From NCBI GenBank assembly GCA_037179335.1, contig JAKZHN010000018.1, positions 620,001 through 684,000 on the forward strand: DNA of 64,000 nucleotides, written 5' to 3'. The notes beneath the pieces are model-generated. The model worked only from the letters and a program-made list of their open reading frames with translations. It did not search any database and was not told the origin of the DNA. Shown here piece after piece: positions 10,446-22,350 of the stretch (positions within the stretch are counted from its first letter, which is position 1; each line of letters opens with the position of its first letter). The DNA is from Cyclaneusma minus. Lineage: Eukaryota > Ascomycota > Leotiomycetes > Marthamycetales > Marthamycetaceae. A program made the position numbers and the translations under genes.

Positions 10446-12363
10446 ACTTGAGTCTCCAATCCAAAATTCCCAACCGCAAATTCCCAACCGCAGTTGGCAA
10501 TTGGCATCATCTTCATGTCCCAGCCCGGCCCCTGAACAAACATACGATCGCGAGAACTGACCGGAGCCGATATGTCTCCAAGTATGGAGTCCGACCTGGA
10601 GAGTTGCCCACTAGAAAGCTACGTGGATGTAGATGGAGGGACGGAGAACGACAGCAGACATCAACGAGAACAGCAGGAAATTGCAAACGACGGTAACTCA
10701 TGAGATTCTGAACGACTTGTAACACTCGAGTCCAAATGTTTTTGAAGGAAATGCTGCGGAAGCACACTGCTTTCAGTGAAAGAGCCAATGTGACTTCGCA
10801 ATGACTTGTGACACCAAGTCCATGTTCGTAATCCTTGCTGTTGAAGACACTGATGGCCGAGAGCTTTTGTAGATCCTGGGCTGGATATCTGCCGACTACT
10901 AGTTGAAGAACGTTCTGGCTCTAAGTTCGGGTGACAAGCGCCATCATTTCCACAAGTTGATGGTTAGGTGACAGCCAGTCTCTCCCACCCCCTTGGAACT
11001 TTCCTCAGATCCTCAATGCTCCACTCCGCTCCGAAAGTCTCATCATCACGATCCCACAATCCAGCCGGAACAAAACACAAGGAAACCCACGAGACTTAAG
11101 AAAAAGAGAATAAACCTCACTCGCGAAACACGGATAGTTGCAGAGTAAACATCACAAACCTCAAACCCCAGCACAAAGCCAAACTCGAAGCTTCGGGACG
11201 CTCTGCTTGACACTTCTCCAATCTCACCATCGCATATCGGAATCAGCTTCAATTCCCATAGCCGCAATGACGCTTTCAGCGCACACCTACCCCATCGTGC
11301 TTACCTTGCTAGAAACCACGAGACATTTGTGCGGGATATGCCTCCAACCACCTAGTCCACGGCACGCTGGAAATCTGGATGCTATGTGCCCGGAGGAAGA
11401 GATGTGTAGAAGTGACCCAACAACCCAATCACGCTCGAGGCTGCCCATCAGGCCTTCATTGGGTTTATCCTCACGAACCTCATCTTCCTGACGCATGCCC
11501 TCCAGCGCGTCTCCGACGAAAATGGTTGAAGCCGCATCCCGCATCCCGCAGCTTCCTGCATTTCCACACACTCACACAGCCATATTCTCGCGGCAGCTCT
11601 AACAGATGCAGGAAGTCGATATGGGGCGAGGTGCATACTCTCGGTGAATGGCAATTGTTCTTGAGAGATGTTGAGGAAGATGGGCGATGTACCTGCCGCA
11701 CATGCAATGTCCAATAGAGGAGGCTGGAGCCCATACATTGCGCAACACGAAAGTTGTGGTGTGCTTTGGCATACATACCAAAACCACACTCTTCTCACTT
11801 CCGTTTCAGCAGGCAGAGTGGCGCAATTAGCAAACTTCCCTAAGTTAGTCAAAGTTCGCAATTCCTAGCTCCAGCCAACCTCTGCTCCGCAGCACCCATT
11901 GTTCACATCTCCATCCACGTTCCGGCTGTTACTCTTCCGTTTCCAGAATTTCTCAGCGCTACCCAAGTATTCCAACCGCGTTTTACTTCACAACCGGGTA
12001 AGAAACGAATCACTCAGCCTTAAGATCTTTTCGCCATTCGAGGTGGCGCTGTGCCGTGGTTCCGAGAGTTGGATTGTTCCGTGGTTCTCCTGGAACGGGT
12101 AATTGGGGAGGTTGCTCCGTCGACGCCCGATTAGGATGACTTGCCTACCTAGATTACCATGGAATTTGTATTCAAGGATGCCTGATACACGCCCCGGATG
12201 AATACACGCCGTTGCTGCAGCTACTGTTCAAGACTCACCTAGTGCAACCCGCCATGAAGTCATCCAGGACTCTTGAAGCCTGGCTGGTGTTGGCCTCTGC
12301 AATTTATCGATGCACTTCGACTCGCGCTCGCTCATTCTGTTGGGAGATGAGTTGAGTACATGA
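10446..12363. other. gene-poor spacer
   Basis: Several overlapping open frames exist on both strands between 11046 and 11868. None continues across plausible splice sites or shows a domain I recognise. A decayed gene at 11.1-11.9 kb is possible but cannot be supported. Confidence 0.3.
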
Positions 12364-12630
12364 TGTCTCGAGCAGAGGCCGAGACGCTGTTGTTCTGTCA
12401 AGGGCTGAATGGGGGTACAGCGTCTCGATCAGAGGACGAGAAGCCGTTACTCGGTTGAAAGATAAATAAGAAATGTCGAGACGACGACCAGGAGCCGTTG
12501 TTTTGACAAAAGCTAAGCTAGTACATGATATTGGAAAAGAGGATCAGAAGCCGTTGGTCTGTTGAGAGGCGAGCGGATACCGGACATCTGGAGGGAGAGA
12601 GGACAAGAAGCCGTTAGCAGAGGACGAAGT
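12364..12630 (+). repeat. degenerate tandem repeat, about five units of 54-58 bp
   Basis: Units start near 12364, 12422, 12476, 12532 and 12590. Each has a core like AGAGGACGAGAAGCCGTT followed by TTCTGTTGAAAG-like sequence. Unit length is fairly constant but units differ at many bases, so this is an old minisatellite. No reading frame runs through it. Confidence 0.6.
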
Positions 12631-13446
12631 CAGTATGTGGATTGTTGAGTGAGTTGTGCATGGCTAAAGCAGGTCGCAGGAGGAGTCAACAGCAGAACAG
12701 AAGCAACGCTGCTGACTTGCATACGTCAAGGTGACTAGAGCGCGAGATGTATATACAGGCAGACTATGAGTGTTTAGATACCAAGGTGCTGAGGCAATGT
12801 TGAGGCAGAAGTCGGCAACGTGAGGCGCTATGTCAAATAAGTGTCACTACAGGTATTCTAAGCAAAGCACAACAACCAAATCACGCAAGCACGAAAGCAA
12901 AGCAGTGAACATCAAGTGTTGAAATGACCGTATGATTGCGAACTAGCGAAGGCCGTCGCAACAACCTGATCATTCCGAAAAGAGCACCGCAGAAGCAAGA
13001 CGCCCGATGTGGAGCACCAGATCAGACTCCGAGGAATGCTCGACTCCGTGAGGACGCGTAGAGCAGGAAAGATCAGTTCCGAAGAAGGTCTCTAAACTTT
13101 TGTCTGCAGCTCCCGCCGTTTGAAGATCGAGTTCGTAGTGCGTCGCGAAAGAACCAAGGAAAGAGCAAATCGTCCATCGCGAAGTCGGACGAAGAACCGA
13201 AGAGCAACGCAAGACCGAAGGGCATTATCGTAACCGAGTCGTAACCGTAGGAAGCACGCTCTAGAGCTTTTTTACATCGCATTCGTAAGAAGTCGCAGCC
13301 CCCACCAGACGAAAGACTTTTGGAAGCAAAGCAGGCAAGGACGCTATCCAGAGAGATGGACGAGAAGGTGCGCAACGCCGATCGCTAACGAGAACCCAAC
13401 TCCGTTCGAGACCCCGGATGACAAGCAAAGAGCGTTACTATTGCCA
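12631..13446. other. spacer and likely 3' untranslated region of the RRM gene
   Basis: No gene is visible. Small open frames overlap on both strands without domain content. Confidence 0.35.
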
Positions 13447-15172
13447 TTAGTAGAATGACCTTGGGGGAGAGCCTTGGGAGCCAGGGGCATAGGGGTTGGG
13501 TACCATCTGCTGCTGGAATCCACCGTATGGGTTGCCAGCTGGAGGCATGCCCATACCTCCGTAATGAGGTGGAGGAGGGGCAGGGCGGTAGGGTGTGCCA
13601 GCAGGTCCGGAGTTGTTCTGCGAGCGGCCCCAGGACAGACGGACTCGCGAGTTGCCGATCGGATAGCCTTGCATCTGATTGATGGCCATCTCAGCAGCGT
13701 GACGTTGAACAAATTGGACGAAACCGCAGCCCTTGCCAGGAGGGATCTTGACGTAGGTAATCTCGCCAAAGCCCTGGAAGAAGGAGCGGAGCTCATCCTC
13801 GGTGACGTAGCCCGACAAGCCACCGACGAAGACGGTTGTGTTGTTCGGGTCGGTGAACTGATTCATGGGCTGCGGAGTACCGTAGTAGCCCATGGGAGCA
13901 GCAGCGCCCATAGGAGGGTACATACCACCAGGAGCCATACCGGGGTTCATGCCCATGTGAGGCATGCCACCCGCAGGACCGCCGGCACCACCCTTGTTCT
14001 TTGGCGTGGCAGTCGAGATGCGCATGGGTCTGTTGCCGCAGTAGACACCTTGCATCTCATTCAAGGCACGCTGCATGTCGGACTCGTCGGAGAAGCGCAC
14101 GAAGCCGTAGCCACGGGACATGCCAGAGACAGGGTCCGTCATGATCTTGGCAGACTTGCATGAGGGAAATCGGCTCTGGAAAAGCGACACCAGAACGTAT
14201 TCATTGACCTCGGGTCCAAGGTCGCCCACGAAGATGGAGTGCTCGGGGCCGCGGTCGTCACTAGAGGGAGGAGATCGTAAGCTACTGTGGGACACAGGGG
14301 GGTAAGAAGTTCTGCTTACCGTCTGTCCGCAAGGCCACCACCGGAAGCCCAGTTGAGCTTGAAGGGTCGATTGGTGTTTGGGATCATAGTGCCGTTCATG
14401 GTCAGAGCCTTGGCAGCGGCAGCTGGGGTCGAGAAGTCGATGAAACAATATCCGGCGTTGCTATGAGTTGTCAGCCATGATGTCCACGGCAGCGTGACGT
14501 CGGGGGAAGGAGAGCTTACCCGGAGAACTTGTCTCTGATCATTTTGACGTTAACCGTCTCGCCTATGTTGAACCAAATGGAGCGGATAAAGTTCTCGTCG
14601 ATCCAGGGCTCAAGCTCGCCCATCCTACAGGAGTTGTTAGCTTGAGACGCTTGACCGAGATGATAGAGGCCTCGCATATGGAGGCCTCGCATGTGCATTC
14701 GAAGCAGTCGACGTCGTGCGCCCAAGCATGTGGGCAAACACCGACTCCGATAGCCGGAGCGAGGGCAGAGCAGAGCCTCGATGGGCATCTCGTGTTTGCA
14801 GATTGCTATTCACGAAGCTGGCTGCAACAGAGAGCTGCACCAGACAAGTTGCAGCAGACTGGCACAGCCCACCATTGTGGAGCAACTTCGCATGGCCAAC
14901 AGGCATTGTGAAGTTGGAGTTGCAGGGTGGGGAGAGGGGAAGGGAGCTTACCAGAGGGTGGTCTTGGCATCGCCGCCGGCGGGAGCGCCAGGCTGGCCGG
15001 ACTGCTCGCCCACTTGGCCTTGGAAGGGAGCAGGTGAGGCGGAGTCGCCAGCGCCAGGAGCTTGCTGGCCTTGCATGCCAGTGTTCATGCCTTGAGGGGG
15101 CATGTTGGCACCGTTCTCAGGGTACTGGGCGCCGGTGGGAGCACCCTCGAACGATTGGAATGAGGAAGACAT
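13447..15172 (-). CDS. csx1: RNA-binding protein with three RRM domains, Csx1/Nam8/TIA-1 type
   Basis: Four exons (14952-15172, 14520-14624, 14320-14460, 13447-14260) join in frame to give 426 residues, with GTAAGC donors on all three introns. RRM1 spans exons 1-3 (TLWMGELEPW ... GYCFIDF). RRM2 begins at SIFVGDLGPEVNEY and has RGYGFVRF. RRM3 begins at TVFVGGLSGYVTED and has KGCGFVQF. The RNP2 and RNP1 motifs of all three are intact. A Gly/Met/Pro-rich linker separates RRM2 and RRM3, and the tail is Pro/Gly-rich. Fission yeast Csx1 stabilises atf1 mRNA under oxidative stress, and relatives act in mRNA turnover or splicing. By family resemblance this protein should act on nuclear or cytoplasmic mRNA. 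The start MSSSFQSFEG is chosen because it begins the low-complexity N-terminus typical of the family. Confidence 0.9.
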
Positions 15173-15655
15173 CGTTGAAAGGATGCGAAGAGTTGAGTGG
15201 ACTGAAGTCGCGACGAAGGCTTGCAATGCTTGAAAGAGGACTCGCGGTGCGGTCAAGAGAGGCGGCGGAAGGAAGAGTGGAGGATGGGTGCGGAGGAAGA
15301 GTGCGGAGAAAGAAGGGTCGAGTCAACTTAAGTATGCTGGCTGCAATCATTAGCGCGGATTCGCGGCGCGGCTCCCCATCGCTTAAAGAGAAGGCAAACT
15401 TTGCTGAAGTGGGGTACCGGACGATGAGAGTGCACTGGACGCTGAGAGGGGCAGGTAGTGACCCAGAGGGTGCAGTTCAATGAAGTGAGGGGGGGGGGGG
15501 GGTATCGGGCGAGGATAGGGACAGGTAGTGACCCAGAGGATCAAGTATCGGCAGAGAGAGGGGCAGGTGGTGGCCCAGAGGATGGCATTTGTGGGAAGGA
15601 AGGTGTGTTGAGACTTCCTTCTAGGATGGGCAACTTGCTCCTTCCTCAGTCATCT
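15173..15655. promoter_or_regulatory. upstream region of the RRM gene
   Basis: This is leader and promoter sequence by position. A run of 14 G lies at about 15489-15502, and short GGGGCAGGTAGTGACCCAGA-like words repeat on both sides of it (15449-15580). No TATA box is obvious. Confidence 0.35.
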
Positions 15656-15915
15656 GAGGCCACCAAATACGGAGCTGCGAAAACGAAACATATCGCATAC
15701 GAAGCTGCGAAAGTAAAACTTGTTCGGATATGAGCTGCGGAATGAAACATGTTCGCCATCTGGAGCTGGGAAAATGTAACCTATTCACCATCCAGAGCTG
15801 CGAAAATGAAACTTGTTCGCCATCCGGAGCTGCTCGAATATAACATGTTCGTCATACAGAGTTGTGAAAATGAAACTTGTTCGCCATCCAGAGCTGCACG
15901 AATGGAACGTGTCCA
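15655..15915 (+). repeat. tandem array, about eight units of roughly 33 bp
   Basis: Units read approximately GAGCTGCGAAAATGAAAC followed by TTGTTCGCCATCC, repeated with substitutions and small indels. Some units replace GAGCTGCG with GAGCTGCTCG or GAGTTGTG. No frame is conserved across units, so it is non-coding. This is the left edge of the CGAAGTTGC-rich domain. Confidence 0.65.
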
Positions 15916-16460
15916 AATGCAAAGTTGCCATTATCCCAGGCTGGGGATTGGGAGGGGGGCGGGGGCGTAACTCAGTCCTGCTCTACTACGAACTTTGCAT
16001 TAATGCCAGAGGACAGAGCAAACTTGCCCAGATGAACAGTTGTCCAAATGAAAATTGTGCGAAGGCGAAGTTGCCCATCATCCAAGGTCGAGAACCAAAG
16101 GTACTAAGTCCGGCCCTGAAAACTTCGTCGAATGATAGCAAATGACATTGCCCCAGCCAACACAGATGCAAAGTTTCCCAAACGAAAAATTGTCCAAATG
16201 CAAAATAGCTCATCGTCCCAGGTCGGGAATCGACGGTACCAAGTCGTGCCCTAATACGAACTTCGCAGAAGGACAGAGCGACCGATGTTGACAACCAGGG
16301 ATTCAACTCGCACATGCGAAGTTGCTCAAATGAAAAGCTGTCCAAACTTCGAAGTCGCCCGTGATCCCAGCTTGGGAAGCAAAGGTACTAAGCCCACCCT
16401 CAATACGAACTTCGTAGGATGACACAGGACAGAGCAAACGATGTTGACAACCAAATAACA
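15916..16460 (+). repeat. degenerate repeat, about three units of roughly 180 bp
   Basis: Three related blocks carry the ordered words GAAGTTGCCCATCATCC, then AAAGGTACTAAG, then CGAACTTCG, then GGACAGAGCAAACGATG and TTGACAACCA. They share the GAAGTTGC word with arrays on either side. Confidence 0.6.
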
Positions 16461-16619
16461 GCAGCAATCAGCTCTGCCAACACAGACGGACCTTTTTGCC
16501 TTGCCAGAAGACACAAGGTTTTCCTGAAAGATGCTGGCTCGTCGGCCATGGATCGATGAACCACGGTTTGCTCGAAAGTGGTCGGCCGACCAGTTGGAGT
16601 GCCATGACGGCCTTGCTGC

Positions 16620-16890
16620 CAGGACAACTCCAAAAACCCCACAAAGCGAAGCAACTCTGGATCGCGGCCACAACAGCCTTCTTGACGATTATCGCCATAC
16701 CCTGTGAGGGATTTGATGTTTCGACATCCAATCCAACAAGCCATTGAATTACCAGAGCTGCCAGAACCCCACAAAGCGAACCAACTCTGGATCGCGGCCA
16801 GAACAGCCTTTGAGCACGCCTTCTACTCAATCTCGACGATTATCGCCCCACACTGTGAGGGATTCCGTGTCTCGACGTCCAGCAAGCCAA
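16620..16890 (+). repeat. tandem duplication of about 130 bp
   Basis: Two adjacent copies share CCCCACAAAGCGAA, CAACTCTGGATCGCGGCCA, GACGATTATCGCC and CTGTGAGGGATT in the same order. The second copy has an insertion of about 20 bases (CGCCTTCTACTCAATC). Short open frames on both strands across it are by-products. Confidence 0.65.
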
Positions 16891-19800
16891 CAAATTGCCA
16901 GAACTACAAGCCAGAGCCTCGAGCGCAAGCTACCAGCCAGAACTGGACCAGACCCGATGCTGCTCAACCCCCAGAACCCAAGGCTGATCTGCAACGGACA
17001 GCGTTAAGAACGCCACTGCAGCGTCTCGAATACGAATCCATTGCAACACTGGAGAGCAGCCATAGCTCACACTTTCGTTGGTAAGGATGGTTTTGGTCCC
17101 TCTCATCTCTGGAATTTCCCCAGCATCTGACTCTCCAGTTTCCAAACTGCTCCTTTTGTCTGGCCCTTTCTTTGAATAGAGCAATGCTGACATGTGCGCG
17201 CAAACACCATAGGGAACGGCCGAAACGAAAACCAGAATACTCACAAGAGCTTCGAAACACAATTCCCACAAGACAGTGCAAAGACCTCGACAACGGCGTA
17301 TGCGAACTCCCGACAAATGGCTTAAATGCGACCGTGGCGAAACAAGTCGAACTTATAAGTCAAGGCTCGAAAATTCGCAGTGCGCGGCACAGAATGCGTC
17401 GGAGAGATCGGATTTGCGCTGGAAGAGATTCGCGGGGAGAATGACTCGAATTCTAGAGAGCAACAGATGCGTAAGCCTCAGCTTCCAGCAATTGATTCAA
17501 CAGAATGAGAATCGAGACGGCGATATGGGATGCCACGGCCAGAGTGTTCAAGTTCTTTGCTGGAGGTTGAGCTGCTGCGTTGCGCTGAGCTATGCCAGCA
17601 AACGGCGCATCCAGACGAACCATGCAAACACGGGCAGGCGACCTGAGCAGAAGAAGCTGTATGCGCCAGTAGGGAGTTTTCAGAAAGCTAGTACGGCCAC
17701 TGCAAGATGCCATTGTACGACCAGCACGTATTTCTGAATGCGCCCGGCAACGATGGCGAGGCAGCTCAGCTCGCAATGGAGGGGCGCATAGGGCAGAGAA
17801 TGATGGCGCACTCGTTGGTTCGCCAGCCTCTCGCGCGTCGCGGACCACTCGGGCCCTCGGGCAGAGCCTTTTCTTCTTCTGTTTTGAAAAAGTTGATCGA
17901 CTTACAGCTTTTGACACGAACTTGATGACAAGAACTCCGGACCGGGACTTTGCGAGCGGGCAAGTTCTTGATGTCGAAAGAAGGCGAGACGAAAGCACAG
18001 TCGATATCGATGCGGAAAGGGACCAAGGACGACAGAGAAACAGCGCCGCTAATGCCGTGCAGGATGTTGTGATGTGGGGTTGCAGAGGAGAGGATTAGGA
18101 GGAGAGGGAGAAAGAGAGGAGAGGAAGACCGGCGAAGAAGAAGCGTGAGTGGCAGGTTGGCTCTTCGCTCTAGTGTGGCTCGCAGCAGTTGGGAGCTGTG
18201 GACTGTGGTTCCTTGTGGAGCGGAGCAGGACTTTGCGGCACGCACTTCAGGCTTTGCTTGTGAGGTAAGGCAAAAAAGCTTGGGGGTGCTTGGATAAGGT
18301 AAGTATTAAGCAGTTTTTGGTCAAGCGGCTGAGCGCTATTTAGCTGAGAGCTGGGCATGTGTTGCTGCCTGGAAGCAGAGTGCGACTGGACGGAAAGTTT
18401 GAATTAGCTGACTTTGAAATACAGAAGAAACCGAACGAAGAAAGGGGAAGGGAGAGACGTATCGATCCCTTCTACGCGTTCCTGGAGCACCGCGCAAACT
18501 GCCAATATCAAGATAATTGAAGCATTTAGATACAGTCCGAAGACCTCCAGGCACCATCTCCCCCGCAGCCAAGCACAGCTCTGCAAAAAGGCAAACCGCC
18601 TCAGACTCGGCGCCAGGCATTCGTGCGTCGTCGCGGTTGGTGCGAGTTTCTTACTCCAGTGTCATAAAAAATCCTCGGACGAGCTGCCCGAGACTTTCCT
18701 TTCCCTCGAACATCCCGACAGCCTTTGTCCAATCTGTCCGGTTGCAAGGAAAAAAGACTTTTTTTTCTTCTCTCTAGCTTCGAGTTTCGACACGGCAGGC
18801 CGGGGAACATCCACGCTCGGCCTGCTCGGCTGTCCCTGTCAATCCTGGCTGCACGCTGCGACTGTTTTAGGGCAAAAGGTACCTGGGCACATGCCCGGCA
18901 GGGCGATGACGCTGAGAGTGACAAGGGAGGATTTTTATTGCCCGCAGTCGACGAGTGTGGCTAAAAATAACGCCGGTGGAAGCGAAGAGAGAGCCGGCGT
19001 CCAAGTCTTCTATGCATTGATTTTGTGCAAGATTGTTCGATTGTTTGTGTTCAATTGTTTCGAGCCCCTTTGGGACAGTGCACCTTGTTTTTCTTGTTCT
19101 TTTTCTTGTTTTCGGACTCGGTGGTTGACGGAGCTTCGATGCGCGGATGATGCGGGAGCTTGGGCGATTTTGATGGCCATCTGGGATCAATTATGCCATC
19201 ATCAATCATAATACGACGCGGAATTATGGTACCTGCGCGTAAGGTAAGGTACCTTGCGTTGGAAAAGCAGCGATGGCCCAACGCGTGAAACTTCGCCGCT
19301 TCAAGTGTAGGGCCGAAAGTGTATCCTGCAGGAAGGCCATCGGCCGCGGGGAGGATGCGAGTGTGCCTTCTTTGCTGCCTTCAATGGAATATTGCACGAC
19401 GGCGCGACGCACGTCTTGTATGTTGTCGCGCGAGGAGGCTGGTGCGAATTTGATGGAGGCCAGGCCTCAATGGATGATGGACAGCTGGTGGAGTCTAGGG
19501 CTGGGGTGGCTTGATGTATGGACAGGGATGTCGGTTTCGAATGATGTGCGACTATTGCTTGCCATGTTAGGGAAACTGGGACCAAGACCAATATTTCAAT
19601 ATCGATGACAAGAAACATACCGTATCGAATTGCGATTTGGATTGTACCTGGCGGCGGCCACAAAGCTGATGCTGTGTCCTTATTTCTCCGTTTCAGTTCG
19701 CCATTTGACCTTCTCGAATTGGGTGCTGCTGAGTGGATGCGGTGGGGAAAGGCTAATGCCCGATTATGTCGTGGGACATCAGATGATCAGCTTGGTTGGT

Positions 19801-19959
19801 GTCTTTGGGGCTGAACATGATCAGGGCAGGGGGGAGGACAGGGCGTTTCTGATAGGATGGGGGATACGATGGGCTTGTTGCAAAGGCTGAGGCCGAGGTG
19901 TTGCGAGGGTTGATGACGCACTTTGGGTGTGTTTTGTTGGAGATGGTGTTGACGAAGTT
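16891..19959. other. spacer without a supportable gene
   Basis: Open frames up to 265 codons (18414-19211, plus) and 181 codons (17453-17998, minus) occur but show no domain. The minus-strand stretch starting at 17998 begins like a mitochondrial presequence and has a GTAAGT donor near 17908. A short spliced gene is therefore conceivable, but no joined frame is convincing. Confidence 0.3.
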
Positions 19960-22350
19960 GCGCGAAGATGACTGGAGCAAAGTTCGCAAAGATGGCGAAT
20001 TTGCGTCGAAGGCGGGTTGTCGATGTGAAAAGCAAAGCTACTTTGCACGAAGCTGGACTGTGAGTTGAACAGGCGAAGCTGGGCAGTCAATGGTTAGTTC
20101 ATGGGGGGTGGGACTGGAGACTTACGAAGCTGGCTGGCGACGTTGCTGGGCGAAGTTGCCCATCCAAGGCGGGTTGTCGGTGTGAAAAGCAAAGCTGCTT
20201 TGCACGAAGCTGGACTGTGAGTTGGACAGGCGAAGCTGGGCCGTCGATGGTTAGGTAGTTCATGGAGGTAGCAACTGGCCACTTACGAAGTCGGCTGGCG
20301 AAGTTCAAAAGTTGCTGGGCGGAGTTTCCGGGCGAAGTTGCTTGACCAGTCAGTCCATGGAATTGGGAGACTGACGAAGTTCCCGGTCGAAGTTGGGATT
20401 GGGAGACGAAGCTGTGACGAAGTTGCCTGGGTGGTCAATGGTCACTTCATGGGAGACGAAGCTGGAGTTACCTTGACAGTCAGTTGTTGTTCATGGCATG
20501 GCACTCGAAGCTGGACGAAGTTGCCTGATCAGTCAGTTTTCGTTCATGGCATACGAAGCTGGACGAGGTTGCCTGGGCAGTCAATTATCATTTTTGGGGA
20601 GACGAAGCTGGACGAAGCTGGGGCAAAATTGCGCAGACAATTGTCAGTTCATGGGGGAGTGAGACGAAGCTGGGACGAGGTTGCCTAGACTGTCAGTTGT
20701 CGGTTCATAGGAGACGAAGCTGGACGGAGTTGCCTAGGCAGTCAGTTGTGGTTTATGGGAGACGAAGCTGGACGGAGTTGCCTAGGCAGTCAATTGCAGT
20801 CCATTGGGGACGAAGCTGAGGCGAAGTTGCCTGACGAAGTTGCCTGGCAAGTTGCGCATTGCCATGGAAGTCACGGGGACTGGAGACGAAGCTGTAACGA
20901 AGTTGCCAATTCAAGCCGAATTAACAGCTTGAGAGCGAAGAAGGTTAGGACCAAACAAAGTTGCTCAAAAAGGTGGTTAAGATGATTCAAGGTGAACGAG
21001 GGGCATCGGACGATTTAGAGGGGTACCGGACGAAGAGGTGGGGGTTAGCGGCCGCAAAAGGGGGTTACCGGGCGAAAAGGGGGGGTACCGGACGAACAGA
21101 TGCCATACCGGTTGGATTGTTAGTCTATGGGATACGAAGCTGTGGCGAAATTGCCAATCCAAATCGAGTTGATGTCTTGAGGGCGAAGAAGGTTATAATC
21201 CTCCGAAGTTGCTCGTGGATATGGGTCAAAGCGAAGCTGGCAAGGGAAAAACTGTGAACGAGGGGCCTTGGATGGATAGTAGTGAGCATGATGGGCTTTA
21301 TGGCGAAGATGCCATACCGGCCGGTTTGTCAGTTCAAGGGTGACGAAGCTGTGACGAAGCTGGCTAAACAAATCAAATTAACAGCTTGAGAATCCTACGA
21401 AGTTGCTCAAGAAGGTGTGTCATAGCGAAGGTGAACGAGGGGCATCGGACGACATGGAGGGGTATCGGGCGAAGAGGGGGATACCGGGCGAAGAGGGGGG
21501 GTATTGGACGGCGGTAAGTAGTGAGCGATATGATGGGCTTCATGGCGAAGATGCCATACCAGCCTGATTGTTGGCTTATAAGGCACAAAGCAATGGCAAA
21601 GTCGTCAATCCAAACCGAGGTGACAATTTAAGAGTAAAGATGGTTAGGACCATACGAAGTTGCTCAAGAAGATGTGGCAAGGCGAAGCTGGTAAGACCGA
21701 CTGGTTTTACATTTCAATGGGTACGAAGCTCCTCAGTCGGATTGATTGAACATTTCAAACGGGAGGCGAAGCTGATCGTCATGATGCAAAGCTGCCTTTC
21801 CAAACCCATTTAACAGCTTAGAAGAAGCACGAAGATGGCGACAATATTACAAATACACCGTTGCTCTGATCGATGATAGGGGACGAAAATGCTCCATATA
21901 TAATGGGAAACGAAGATGGGCGAAGACAAGCCAAACCACTGGGCCAAAATGGTCACCGCTAGAACACATGGCGAAGCCGCAACTATTTATTGCACCCGGT
22001 ATTGAGCAGCTCCGTGTTGCTCGCCGGCCAAGGACGAAGTTGCTCACAACAAAATGCTGCTCAATGCTAAAACACAGAACGAAGTTATTCGCAACGCAAG
22101 ATTCTTGCCACACGATGTTGTCCATTACCAGACTCATACGAAGTTGCGAAGCTATCCACTCAGACTGGGTTAACTAGGACGGAAAGCATGACAAGTTGGG
22201 GGCATAGCAAGCATGCCAACAAATCTGGAGGATATACAAAGTTGCGCAGATGCTAACAAATCGGGGGCAACAGGACGAAGCTGCTCAGCACTCTACCAGA
22301 TAAAACGCGAAATTGCCCTGTGCAAGGACATGGGAAGAACCTAGAACGAA
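19960..22350 (+). repeat. large degenerate repeat domain built on CGAAGTTGC and CGAAGCTG
   Basis: Dozens of copies of these two words occur. At 20480-20830 the unit is close to 48 bases (GACGAAGCTGGACGAAGTTG, CCTAGGCAGTCAG, then a TTCATGGG-like end), with unit length varying by a few bases. From about 20870 to 21700 the words sit in a longer unit of roughly 200-300 bases, repeated about four times. It includes GATGCCATACCGG, AACAGCTTGAGA, GAAGTTGCTCAAGAAGG and short GGGGTACCGGGCGAAGA strings. From 21700 to 22350 the units become sparser. No open frame spans the units, so it is treated as non-coding. Confidence 0.75.

Noticed and set aside
11448..11861. 137-codon minus-strand frame with LLDIACAAGTS, reminiscent of a methyltransferase glycine loop
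   Set aside because: No other methyltransferase motif follows in order and competing frames are equally open; it could only be a relic.
13474..14163. 229-codon frame antisense to the RRM gene
   Set aside because: It is a by-product of codon bias in the intact RRM coding sequence.
15655..15915. CRISPR-like look of the roughly 33-base array
   Set aside because: Units are contiguous and degenerate with no unique spacers, and the genome is eukaryotic.
17453..17998. 181-codon minus-strand frame beginning like a mitochondrial presequence
   Set aside because: A GTAAGT donor follows the first exon, but no acceptor gives a longer sensible protein; evidence is insufficient for a gene.
18414..19211. 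265-codon open frame, plus strand
   Set aside because: Composition is unlike a protein gene, there is no domain, and overlapping frames of similar quality exist on the other strand.
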